Shown: positions 48,101-59,832 of the stretch, one piece after another | How positions within the stretch are numbered: the first letter of the stretch is position 1 | Layout of the letters: the number at the start of each line of letters is the position of its first letter | Assembly (NCBI GenBank): GCA_006503535.1 | Contig: QYRS01000001.1 | Coordinates: 2,170,001 to 2,234,000 of the forward strand | Direction of reading: 5' to 3' | DNA length: 64,000 nucleotides | Source: Arthrinium phaeospermum | Lineage: Eukaryota > Ascomycota > Sordariomycetes > Amphisphaeriales > Apiosporaceae | Position numbers and translations under genes: made by a program | Notes under the pieces: model-generated | What the model saw: only the letters and a program-made list of their open reading frames with translations | What the model was told of the DNA's origin: nothing | Database searches by the model: none

Positions 48101-51100
48101 GACGCCAACACCGACCACTCTGAGTCCCGCGCGCCTGCAGCCAGATGGGGCCCGGATGGCTGTCCATCTCCACCCTTTGCCGTGGCTAGTAGAGTCTCGA
48201 GCGCGGTCTAGACGTCGCCATATGCAGGAGAGGGGATACGATGGCTGGCAGGAGGGCGAGATGGCCTCACTCGTCCCCTTTTCAAGACCAGTATTCATGG
48301 CAAGGGAGGAACACTGAACTTTCAGCAACATCGCAGCTACGCTCTGGTAGTGGGAACGACAAAAAGAGAAAGGGCAGGGCCCGTGAGGGGGGTAGTAATA
48401 ATAGTTGTACGTAGCAAATGTATGAAGTGGGGATATCACACCCAGAGGTTAAGGACCATTGGGTATCCTGCGTTGGTCAATATTCACAGCTCGTCACACG
48501 GCGAGACGAAATTTGCCATACAGCAGGAAGGAAAACGGAGTCCAATGGCTATCGATGGCGACTCGCCTAGAACGAAAAGTCCGAGGAGGATAAGCGCCTA
48601 TTCCGACACGGCGGTAGACTGGTAGGTTTCCAGGTTTCCATCCTGTCTAGGTAGGAAGGTAGGTCTGGGCCAGAATCTCTGGCCAAGGGATCATCGTGCT
48701 TTTTTGCCACCAAATATCCCCACCCCTGGCCAACTGGCCAAGGTTCCAAGATTTGGCTGGTGGGCAATCTTATCTAACGGCATCAAAGGAGGATCAAACC
48801 CTTAAGGGTCCAGACAGAACAAGGAGAGGAGAGCTTACCGCTGGGCTGCATGATACGCTTGAGACTTATCTCGAGACCCTGCGTCAACAAGAAGCAGAAG
48901 AAACGTTCGAGTACCGAGAGTAACTTGCAGTTGATCGTCGCGGGCAAAATGTTTGGTTCGTCGACCGCCGAGGTGGCGATGAGACATGTGAAAAAGCACG
49001 TTACTGCCCCGAGCCCCTGGAAATCCTTCGTGCAGCCGACTTACCAGTCTTACCAGTGACCAGGCCTGCTGGCGTTGTATGTGAGACAGAAGGAGCGCAA
49101 GGTGAGAGGGATCGAGTGGTGATGCAGATTTAGATTAGTCAAGAACAGCTTACGTGGACCCGACAACGGCCAGAGGATGTTCGTCAACCATCCACCAGTT
49201 CGTCCAGCCTCGGGTTGCGGGAGGAAGTGTTGGGAAGGGAATACGAATTCGAGCTGAGTCACTGGATCCCACCCACCACCGGTGGACTCTGCCGAGGGCC
49301 AGCCCTCCCGGACGGCCGCGGAAGGCCGGGGGCAAAGCCCATCTGATAAGATCTTGGCAAATTGCCCATTATGTACGTACCGAGATTGGGTTCATGTTCC
49401 GATTTGATGAAGATGTGATTCAGCAGAGCAGAAGGCGTCTAGAAGGGATCATGTGCCCTGAACGATACCGACTATCCGGAGCGGTACTTGCCGGATCAGA
49501 ATTGACGAGAAGGACGGTGAGAAGTCGGGCCTTTGCATAGTCTCGTACAGATCGCTATGCAATGGTCGCCTGTCGTTTTGTTTCCTGGTGGTTGTTGGTG
49601 TCTCGTCTCGAAGCTAGAGGCTAGGAAGCTATTCCTGCATCCAGGGTACAACTACTTAATTTTGCTTAGAGGCGGCAGCGGCCGAAAGGGGGCACCTGCC
49701 ACGCGGTAGGCGGGCGGGATGCCACTTACATTGGCCTGCGGCTATTTTACTTTGGGTGGAGGAGAAGGTTACTACAGGGAGGGGCCCCCAAGCCTCAATT
49801 AGGGAATTACTGCTACGAGAGGCAAGCTGCAAGTGTCCGAGTTAGAGTGCTAGAGTTGTACAGTACTGTACACGTACTCGGGTGCAGCAGGGTCACGTTA
49901 CGGAAGGAATTGGAGGAGGGCCCCAGCTCGTGGAGGGGGATTGACCGCAGGAGATCGCAGGAGTCCGGGGAAAGTAGGGCGCATACGGAGTGGTGTAAGC
50001 GCATGGGGAGAAAACAAGAAGTGTTTCCGACCAGCGAAAAAAACGCTGGGGAGTTGCGTGCGACGAAGCGGTAGATATGTGTTGCAGACCAAATGTAAAC
50101 ATCAGGTCAGAAGTGGTACGATGAGCTGATTACAATCAGAATTGGCCGTCCCGTGATTGGCTGCGCCGTCCCAAGAGCCCCAAGAGCGAGAGACCGCGGG
50201 ACTCGGGACTGGCCAAAGTGGATGCAGGCTACAGCATTCTTTCCTGCGACTCTTTCTTTCGCCCGTCGGCCGTGACGGCCAACCATTCGCCAGCCGCCGC
50301 CCGCGTGCGCCTTACTACGACTACATACGTACCAATGCCATTGCCAATAGGCGGCAATAGTCCAAAACTCCGGTCTTGAGGCTACTACCGTACTGCATTC
50401 GTATGGCAATCATTGATGTAATATCAGGGTCCCCGAAGTGAGCAAGTTTCCAATGGTGAAATGCCCGATGCCCTCTTTTGACTCCAGCATGGACATGCCC
50501 GTTGTGGACACCGGGCGCATTGCAAAAAATGCAATTGTCCGTCTGACTGCTCAAGAAATGGATTCAACTGGGAGCCGTAGATGATGCAAGCGCATGACTC
50601 TTCCGAGACGACGGATGGCTTGGGCTTGCGATTGCGATTGGGATTGGAGCTGGGAGTTGGGGATTGGGATTGGCATTATCGTCGATAGTCTTATCTCTGC
50701 AGTCTGGATATCTGGTGCTTTTTGGGGAGTTGCCCAAACCGAAATCTGACAGGACGTTCGACGATCTAGCAATCTGGAACCTCACTTTTTGGAAAACCCC
50801 ATGCTGCCCATGTAGGGTAGATCCCATCCTCGACCGCGGAAACTCGAAATTTGCCATGACCTCCAAAAGCGCAATCCTCCTCTGCTCCGTGCTGAATGCA
50901 GTATGTGATAAGTGACGGATAACGTTCCCACGGTAATTGAGAGCAGGGGGGGCAGGGGCGGGCAGGGGTCGAGGGGGGTCGAGAACGCACGCAGACGCAT
51001 TTCGAAGGTGTGAATGATTGCCACACCCCCGACCCGACTGTAACTGCAAACGCTGCGACCAGACCAGGGTAAAGCCGGGCTCGCTGCAAGGCTGAGTCGA

Positions 51101-52609
51101 GCTTGACGCAGAGTTTAAGCGCATGCCGACGGCGGCCAACGGACTGAGGGCTGGCCCGGCCAATAAATCCCTAGAAGCGACGCTTGGGAGCCCTGCCGCC
51201 GGCCCCGCTTCTCATACGATTTTCCTGCCCTCAGCCTTGTGAATGGGCTGATTTCCACCCCCACTTTGCCAGACAAGCCTAAAGTTCTGGGCCCTCTGAC
51301 TGTCTCTCCCGCGTCTTTCTTTTGCACGAGGTTCGCATACTCTGTCCCTCTCGCTCGTTGAAACCCTTGCCCCCCCAGGTCCCAAAAAGGTAGGAAGACA
51401 ACGGGGAAAAGTCAGGCCATTCTGTGCCAAGCTCACGTGTCTCTGACGCCTGGGCTTTTATCCAAGGCTCCGCTTATCCCGGATCTACATGGCCTGCATG
51501 TCGCTCGCCCGCCAACTCTGGCCTGCGATCCTGCGCGAGCAAAGTACCCCGTCGGCCCTGACGGCGACCTGACCAAGAGATTTGTGCACAGCTTTGGGCA
51601 TTATTTTCCCCGACACCCTACATAATGGACCAAAAATGGGAAAAAGGGGAGACTGCAGCAATGGACCATTACGCCCCACACCCGGTAACACGTACCGACC
51701 GTACCCTGCGTCTCCAGGCAAGCAGTGCGTGCAGTAGGTAGCAGTTGTACACCAACGAACCTGGCTCTGGAGGAATTACGCGAGAAGTACTGTACTGTAC
51801 GCTCGGCCACGTACAGGCTTCCCACAATCTGGCCGCCCGAAACCGTTGCATTTTCGTAGCGCCTGAAAGTCAGACCATTTGCCCAGAGCCCTTCAGCATG
51901 TGGCAGTTCTCGGGGCCGGTCTCCGCCTGTACCGCTGCCGTTGTTGAGCATCCCTCGACTCCTGGGACCGGCCGTCATTACCACCCAAACCTGATCTGGC
52001 TCTGTGTGTGACTGCTCTTGGCCATCTGTCTCGTTCTGACTCTCATCTTGGCGCCTTTTTTTTTTTCTCTTGATCCACCGCCAGACACCCTGATTCCCAT
52101 TCCCCACTATCCCATGTTCGCGGCTTATTATTAGAATTGGCATATCGCCGCCCTCCATCTCATGTTCGTTTCGTCGTTTCCCATCATCATCAAGCAAATA
52201 CAATCAACAGTTACAAGTAGTAACTACATCTTCCTTCCATCCGCTCCACGGTTTCCAATTCTAGACCGTTTTGCCAACCAACCCAAACAAACCATACTCC
52301 CACAACCACCATACCCATCGCAACACCAACCCCATACATCATCGAGACCCGAGTCAGCCCACTCCACGACTAGTCCAGCGCCGACTCGACCGATACAGTG
52401 TATTTGTTGGTCTACTATCACGACATTCATCGTCCCCTCAGCAAGGCATCGAAAGATTTCGACTCTGCCTCGCGCGTATCCAACCTCGCCATTCTGATTT
52501 CTCCGTCTCGCGACTTGATACTCCACTCGCCCGGGGTACCTATCATCTAGAGGTAGAGAGCAGATTGTACGTAGCATCCGAGCTACATTAAATTTCCAAT
52601 TCCGTCGTC
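45121..52609. other. 7.5 kb gene desert
   Basis: No frame here has a convincing protein. The longest, 51601-52203 (-), is of odd composition and lies in the likely promoter of the bHLH gene. It holds repeated short palindromic elements (gtacgtgccgtacgtgccgtac near 46922, a perfect 16-bp palindrome at 49857-49872, gtactgtactgtac near 51788). The last 500 bases are pyrimidine-rich and form a plausible long 5' leader with upstream ATGs (for example 52162). It may contain long non-coding RNAs or distal regulatory sites. Confidence 0.5.
49857..49872. promoter_or_regulatory. perfect 16-bp palindrome
   Basis: TGTACAGTACTGTACA, identical to its reverse complement. It could bind a homodimeric regulator; no factor is assigned. 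Confidence 0.35.
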
Positions 52610-54151
52610 ATGGACAGTGAAGTTCTACAGAACATTGACCTGTTCCCGGCGGCCAACAGCAAGGTAATTTCGGAGCCCCTGCTGACTGGGTACAAGTGTA
52701 CTCTTTTCTGTGCCATTCGTCATCTTGAGAACAAGGCTAACCGGTTGGTCAAATAGTCCTTCATTGACAACTCCTCAAACTGTCTTCGTCAACTGTCCTC
52801 GATATCATTCTGGGACAACTTTGACAACGGCCTGCCCCAACAACAAAACGTCAACCACCCCCTATCACCCCCCGTCACAGAGCCCAAGACGAGAAACGGT
52901 TCATTAAGCCCGCCTCTCGCGAAGAAGGAGATCCTATCCAAGTCTTCCAGAATCTCAAAGTCAGGATCCAAGGGTCAACAGAAGAAGTCGTTGAAGCGCA
53001 AGCAAGACTACTCAGCGCTCGACTGCACAGACTACTGGCTTCGTTTCGATAGCGACGACGAGAGCCTCGACAAATCAGAATTCGACAACCAAACCCGCCG
53101 GTGAGTTCCCAGAACATCCCAGTTGGCTATGCATTCTATGTCGTAGTCAAATAAAGCTGAATACCCTACTGAACTGTAGATCAGACCCTTCGACTTCATC
53201 CACCCGTCAGCACGGTCATCACGGGTCACATCGTTCGACAGCGTGAAGCCTGATTTCCCGTCAATGATCAACGACCTGGTCGATTCGGACAGCGCGCTTG
53301 ACCACGCACTTTCGTCGGAGGAGGAAGCTTTCGCAATGGCTCTGGATGATGATTACACAAGGAGGGGCGACGAGACGCCCCTCGATGTCATTCCCGAGAG
53401 ACTCTACTCTACCCCTCTCAGCTGGGAACCCCCGCAACCTGGCCTGCGCATGGAGTCGTCATACAACAGCCCCGTATTCAATGACCCTGAGCGCCAACGA
53501 CTCCTTGCCATCGCCATGGGAACTGGCCTTCCCCCGATCAACACCACCACCCGAGCTGGTGCGCCCGTCGACTACTTCAACTTTGAGAAGCAACGAAGCC
53601 CCAGCACCACGTCTGAGACCACCAGTGACCCGCCTCCGGAGATGAAGCGGAGGACATCCTCGGTGGCAAGACCGATGCGCTCTGGCCAGACCACTCCCGC
53701 CGAGATTGGCGATCGCAAGGACAAGCCCAGGAACAGCGATCGGGCAGCCCACAACGACATTGAGCGCAAGTACCGCACAAACCTGAAGGACAGGATTGCC
53801 GATCTGCGCGAAGCCATCCCATCTCTCCGGTCGATACCCGAGGATGACGATGACTCCCCAGTTCCCGCATCGAAGGCGCCCAAGGTCAGCAAGGTCAGTT
53901 CACAAACGATACCCCCGTCTTCTTCCTTTCCTCGTACTAACATTCTGCAATAGGGTACCATCCTGACCAAGGCGACCGAATACATCCACCAATTGGAGCG
54001 ACGCAATCGCAACATGGCTCACAAGAATGACGAGCTGACGCGACGCCTGCAAGCTTTCGAGCAACTTCTGGGCGCTGGCCACCCCACACCCAGTTGGCAG
54101 CCTCAGGGCTACGGCGCACCCGTGTTCCAGCCCAGGGGCTACGGGCAATAA
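52610..54151 (+). CDS. SREBP-type bHLH transcription factor (SrbB-like)
   Basis: A basic helix-loop-helix regulator, 434 aa. Exons are 52610-52663, 52757-53100, 53185-53893 and 53954-54151. The basic region and helix 1 read AAHNDIERKYRTNLKDRI; the Tyr in ERKYR replaces the usual Arg and marks the SREBP class. After an acidic loop (SIPEDDDDS) helix 2 is GTILTKATEYIHQLERR and runs into a leucine-repeat coiled coil. The N-terminal half is Ser/Pro-rich with acidic clusters (probable activation region). There are no transmembrane helices, so it is like the soluble SrbB of Aspergillus rather than membrane-bound SrbA. SrbB acts in hypoxia, sterol, heme and lipid control; transfer of that role is inference. 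Confidence 0.92.
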
Positions 54152-55563
54152 ATATCTGACGACTTATGACTACAATTAATCTCGACAACCACACCCCTCT
54201 CTACTCCATATGGAGGACACACGACACAAGGAATGCTTTCCGGCGCAGGATGGTTGGGTACATGGCAGGGGCTTTCAAAAAAAGAGAGTTTGGGAATGCT
54301 GCAAGGACGTTTTGAGCCTTGGAGGGAGCAGCCGGGGGAGTGCGGATCATTTGCACAGGTCACCAATTTTATGACGGGGTTAAACTGATGTTCGCGCATT
54401 TCGCAGCATAGATTCACTGGGCGTCACTGATTTTCAGCCTGCATGATACCCCGAGCCGCGATGCCCCCCAATTGGCATCGAGCCTTGGGGGGCAATGGTC
54501 ATTTCATGCTTCTATACATATATATACCCTAGAGGGATTTGTTCATGTATTAGCCGCGGCGTCGCATGCTTTTTTTTTTTAGCGATTGAGCCCGTCATGA
54601 TTTTACATGGCGCACAAGATACCACAATTTTAATACTTCACAAAGCATCTACTTCCTTTCCTCTCCAGTGACCATTCATTCCCCGGGAAACCGGGGTTTT
54701 TCCAATGCGACCAGCAATTGGTCGCATTTCCGACATACGCCATCTTCCACCGAGGTCTCCGTGGTATGACGGCGATAACCCTGGAACAGTGGCTTTGACG
54801 ATTCGGCAAACTGGTTTGGTGAGTTGGGTGGGTTTGAGCAATGACCGCCGGCTCGGCTGATATGGAGATGGAGAGGTTCGTGCTTGGCATCAAAAAGGCA
54901 CAGGCACACTATGCTCTTCTCGTTCACCAAAAGCATAGGCATTTGTCGCTTAAAGGGGATATATTCCGCACAGACGACCACGATATGGCGGCACGTTTAC
55001 GCGATGACGTTCACTGATGGCAATTGGGGAATGAGTGAGCGACCGAGGGCACCACCACCTTCTCATGCAGCCCGGTCCGTGCAGCAATCGAGAACGCCAG
55101 CCAGCCAGCCATGTGCCACGCTCTCCCCAACGGCTATCAGATGGCAGCCCGTTCTTGTGACACCTCCTCCATCTTCCGATCGATAGATAATCACCTACCC
55201 TCGCCGCTCATTGGCCACGCGCACCCCGGAGCGCACGTTTTCGCGGGACAGATTACCACCATCCACCACCTGTTAATGGTGATCTTGTCTGCGCATACGC
55301 ACCCCAGATTTCAGCCGGCATGCGAATTGAGGGCTCTCAGATCATGAGTCTGGTCGGCATTTCATTGCACCTTCGAGTTGCTGGGTGGCGTGAACGGAGA
55401 CGGGAAGGGACATGCATTTAAATGCCATGGAGGGATCGCTCTCCTACCGACCCCCCGAGGTCGTGATGCGAAGACGCTCATGACCATTTATTCTCACCGT
55501 GCTGGGATTTAAGTCAATACAGCCGATTCCCTCTGCTCGGGCTAGGAATCCTTATATTCAACG
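54152..55563. other. intergenic
   Basis: A conserved-looking gene is not seen. There is a poly-T tract at 54570-54580. Frames on both strands at 54630-55350 are short and mutually overlapping. Confidence 0.5.
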
Positions 55564-57367
55564 ATGAAATTGAGCGACCACATGGCTGGTGATCCCAGGC
55601 TGCCGCCAGCAGCTGCTTCCGAGTCGCGAGCACCCGTGGCCTTGGACGTCAACATCGGGCTCATGGTGATGGCGACCGCCTTCATTCTCTCGAGGTTTTA
55701 TACGCGCTATGTCGTCTTGAACCGATTGGGGTACGACGACTGGTTAGCCCTCGTGGCATTCGTGGGGCCCCTTTTCTGTGCGACTTCTTCAGACGACACA
55801 TTGGAGACTAACCTTGGGTTCATCTACCAGATGTTTGTTCTAGCTACAGGCGTCACTCAGTGCTGGAGTAAGGCAGTCTGCCCCCAAAGTGATCAGAACT
55901 GCGCATGCTGACCCGCGATCTCTGCAGTGACGGAACATGGCCTGGGACGCCACGTCGACACGCTCCAGCAGCCCGAAGAGCTCAAGACCTACACCCAGCA
56001 CCTCTGGTTCTCAATCCTGTGGTACAACACGGCAATCACGTCGACCAAACTGGCGCTGCTTGCGCAATACTACCGCGTGCTGCCCATACGGAGCGTGCGC
56101 CGGGCTTGCGTCGCGCTCATGGTCGTCATCGGCATCTGGGGCTTGTGCCAAGTCATGCTCAGCATCTTCACCTGCTTTCCCATTCAGGCGTACTGGGACA
56201 AGGATCTGAGTCTGGCCGGCCCCGGCAAGGATGCGGATATGGCGGCGGCGAAGATCAGGTGCATTCCCGTACTCCCGCTGGCCTACCAGAACGCTGCGGG
56301 TAACATCGCCACCTACGTCGCTGTCCTGGTCCTGCCGCTCCCCGCCCTCGGTAATCTGCGCTTGCCGCGCGCACAGAAGTGTCTGCTGATTGCCATCTTC
56401 TGTCTCGGGTTCCTGTAAGTACGCTCATATCTCAATGGATGTCAGAGGGCTGACCCCCTTTTGTAGTACCTGCGCAGTAGCCGCCGTTCGCATCAAGTAC
56501 TTTCGCGAATACACCGACCCGACCTGGGACCATGTGGTCCCGTCTATCCTGTCGCTCACGGAGCTGTGTTCCGGAACCATCTGCCTCTGTCTCCCGACGC
56601 TGCGGCCGCTGGTCGCTCGCTGGCTGCCTCCGTCGCTTACCAGCACCGCCGCATCCATCGCGTCCAACGCCAAGGGCGGCAACCGATCCACGACGAACCG
56701 ATCGCCCGTCGATAACAATAACAACCCCGGCGGCGACGTCGAGAAGGCCGTAACAGACCCCAGGCGGCCCCCGCCCTGCGCTCGTTCCAGGGGCCGAGGC
56801 GGTGGACGACGCGCAGGCGCCTCTTGTTACTACAATAGCAGCACGACTGCCACTTCCGCTTCGTCGTCGCGGAGGCCGTCTGCGTCGCTTCCGCGCTCCT
56901 CTGCCAGCGGCTCCGACTCCGATTTCATCTACGGGCTCGAGACGGCGCGGAACGCCGTGCCCGTGTCGACCTCGGCGACGCCTTCCCCGCCGCCAATGTG
57001 CATGTCCATCATGCGGCCGCTGGGCGGCGGTGGTGGTAGCAGCAACAGCCGGCGCTCCTCGACGGCCGAGACCAGCTCCGTGGTGCGGTTTGCGGCCATG
57101 CCCGCGCCTTTGTCCTCTTCGATCTCCTCCCCGGCTCCACACCAGCAACAAGGAGGTAACTACTACGTACACAGGAACAACAACAATCAGGGAAGCTACT
57201 TCCGCGGCGGGAGTAATGGTAACTGGCTGCTGGAGTCCCGCGTCAGCACGGAGATCGGCGTCAGTAATAGTCCTGTCCCGTCAGAGGAGCGCAGGACCTT
57301 GGGGTCGGCGGCTATTCGGGTCAAGCGCATGGTCACGAGGAGGGAGTCAGTAGTGGCGGGTTGGTGA
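55564..57367 (+). CDS. 7TM rhodopsin-domain (Pth11-like) protein with Ser-rich tail
   Basis: A second seven-helix rhodopsin-domain protein, about 540 aa. Exons are 55564-55761, 55831-55867, 55928-56414 and 56467-57367. The first intron (55762-55830, 69 nt) keeps the frame open either way; I accept it because it has an ACTAACC branch site and CAG acceptor, and removing it gives a normal helix (GYDDWLALVAF-MFVLATGVTQCW) up to EHGLGRH. Class motifs RLGYDDW, GLGRH, WFSILWYNTAITSTKLALLAQYYR and FTCFPIQAYW are present. The cytosolic tail of about 250 residues is Ser/Pro/Asn-rich, typical of regulation by phosphorylation. Ligand unknown. Confidence 0.88.
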
Positions 57368-57838
57368 GGGTGTGCCTCGGTGCTCGAAGTTGGGGTGTTG
57401 GTAGGGTGCTGGAAAGGGCGCGGTGATTGACATTGGGCATGACTGCTTTGTTGACTAGGTTTCACTACGGAAGTCCTTCGGTCCTCAGTACCTGGGCATT
57501 GTACCTCTAGCGTCTGTAGTCAAGTCAAAGGACGTCTCACTACGACTTACACCAGAACATTCGGCAATGATCAAGACATACAAGGACTCAGCTGGGTCTT
57601 GTTTCACTTGTTATGAGATTCTGTTGGACCTCGATCTAGAATCAAGAAGGATCTTCGTCAAGGCGCTCCTGGCTATGCCTCAGACTCCTATACCCTACAA
57701 TCTGGAGACATATATATACATCTTCGTACCAGTCTTTCCGGATGAGAAGCAGAACTGAAACTATCGTCATTACACCGTTCCTTGATATTATCAACAGGGA
57801 ATATTTATCAAAACCCAACACACTAGACTCTTCGCGAC
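57368..57838. other. intergenic
   Basis: Spacer before the 2EXR gene. A 63-codon frame at 57567-57758 has no family resemblance. Confidence 0.45.
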
Positions 57839-59407
57839 ATGGCGCCTAAAGAATTTGATGCCTTCAACAAGCTGTCACCAGAGCTTCGACAGCAAATCGT
57901 AAGCGGGATCCTTATGGTTTCTTTGCCACAAAACTCGAAATACTTAAACTAACATCGCTATTTTTAGTGGGAGGAAGCACTGGGCGATGCACCATGCCTA
58001 CATGCGTTCTGCTCGAAGGTCGTGGCAACGCGCCCAGGAAGTCGCCCGGCTGCTATCAAATTTTACTCTGACCACAGATACTGTCAGTCAGAACTGAAGT
58101 ACATATCACCAGAGCCTTGGTTCAAGTCAGAGATGAAATTGCGCCTTGTAAATCAAGAAGCCCGAAGGGTCGTGGACCGCCATCAGAAGGACTTTCAAAA
58201 GATTTCTATCGCTCATCAGGGGGTTGATGAGCCGGTAGTAGTGGGAGTGGACACCCGTAAGGACATGTTCTATTTCATGAACCTGGGCCATTCCATCGAG
58301 GCTCTGAGGATGCCCCTGAAAGAGAACACTCAGCTTGGCCAGAGCCTTCGGCACCTCGCCCTGCCGCTTTTTGACATTGTCCATTGGCCGGGTGCGGACA
58401 AGCGGCAGACACACGATCCGTCCCTTCAATCTGCACACAGCCCGTGGCTCTTAGAGGGTCTTTCGCTCGTGCTGCGTGATCTTCCCCGTCTGGAAACGAT
58501 CCGCCTCGTCGTTGGTCGCCTTTTCAGCGTCCCCTTTGGAGTCCCATACAGCCGGATCAAACGCCGGGACATCTCCGCCTCGACGGCCCTGATTACCACC
58601 CGCACCCAATTGCGCGATCTAGCCAGGGCGCAGCCCCGGGACGCCTTTGGTTTCAGTGACTACACGGCCTTCGTGGCCTCCGGCGGCTACCAGTGGCCCA
58701 TCGACTTCCCCCTCAAGGTGTTTCACCCCTCGCACCAGCCCAACCCCACCCCGTTGCCCGGACCGTCGGGGACGACCGAACTCCCCTTTGACACGTACGA
58801 CCGCTTCTTCCACGAGGTTCTGGGCGAGCTGCGCCGCCTCGCCAGCCCCCCGCTCTACCAGCACCGCCGCGTCGACGTCCGGCTCGTGGTCGACCTCGAC
58901 TCCAACGCCAACCGGGCGGGCCCCCTCCTGCGGCCCCGCGACTACGAGGAGGACATCCCGGCCGCCGGCCGCCCCGAGAACAACGCGGCCCTACCGTACG
59001 GCGAGTACCGGGACGTGCTGGTCCCCGGGTACGACCGCTACTTCGCGGTGTCCCCGAACGTCCTCGACTGGTACGAGGACGTGTCGGGGCACGCGCGCAG
59101 CATCAAGGGGCGCGAGGAGAACGCGACCCAGGCCGAGCGCGACGGCGATGATCCCGATTTCGCGCCCACCAAGTCGGAGCTGGCGGATTTGAGTGATGGG
59201 TCGGGGCCGGACTCGGCGGACGGGGCGTCGAAGAAGAGGAAGCGAAAGTCTAGGATTGTGAGGAAAACGATTGCGGATATGAAGACTGGCAATAGGAAGA
59301 CTGCTAAGCCTACCAAGACGAAACAGGTCGAGGTCGATGAGGAGAGTGATGAGGGTTCCGAGTACGTGCCCCCTGATTACTCGGAGGATGATTCGCCTTC
59401 GGATTAA
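57839..59407 (+). CDS. 2EXR-domain protein with nuclear-type tail
   Basis: A protein of the fungal 2EXR family, 499 aa. Exons are 57839-57898 and 57968-59407. The join creates the defining motif FNKLSPELRQQIWEEAL near the N-terminus (F-x-L-P-E-L-R-x-x-I-W). A middle alpha/beta region follows (LRLVNQEARRVV, LRHLALPLFDIVHWPG, LPRLETIRLVVG). The last 100 residues are highly charged: acidic, then a Lys/Arg nuclear-localisation-like cluster (KKRKRKSRIVRK), then acidic again. 2EXR proteins are greatly expanded in filamentous fungi and their biochemical role is unknown; the F-box-like opening suggests protein-protein contact. Confidence 0.85.
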
Positions 59408-59832
59408 GCGGGCTTGGCTACGCAGCGTTTGGTTTTGGTATGTTGCGGTTGGAGGATCTTGTGCAGCTTAGACAAGGAAGATGATTTTAGTGCTCCAATT
59501 TGGATAGAGGCACTTTTGGATATTGTAATTCGTGATACCTCACACATCGATAGCATCTCATGACCATGAAGATCTATATGTAAAAAGACATCTGACACCA
59601 GATGAGATTACATTGACTTCAAGCAATAATTTTGCCCCCAAAGGCTTTCATATTCTATCCCTAGTGTCTAATTCCGATTTGTTTCCTAGTCAACGATTTC
59701 CACAAGTACGGCAGCAAATCCGAACCATTCTATCCCACATTCAATCGCATCCCTGGGCTGCTTGCCTCAGTTCATCAACTTTTCCCCAGAGTGCCTTCCG
59801 CGTCTCAGATGGGATTGCTGCTCCGCCTACTT
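59408..59832. other. intergenic between convergent genes
   Basis: 3' flanks of the 2EXR (+) and BTB (-) genes. Nothing else seen. Confidence 0.5.

Noticed and set aside
49154..49540. 128-codon frame in the desert
   Set aside because: Pro/Arg/Gly-rich with no recognisable domain; other frames are equally open.
51601..52203. 200-codon minus-strand frame
   Set aside because: Lies in the promoter and leader of the bHLH gene; composition is not protein-like.
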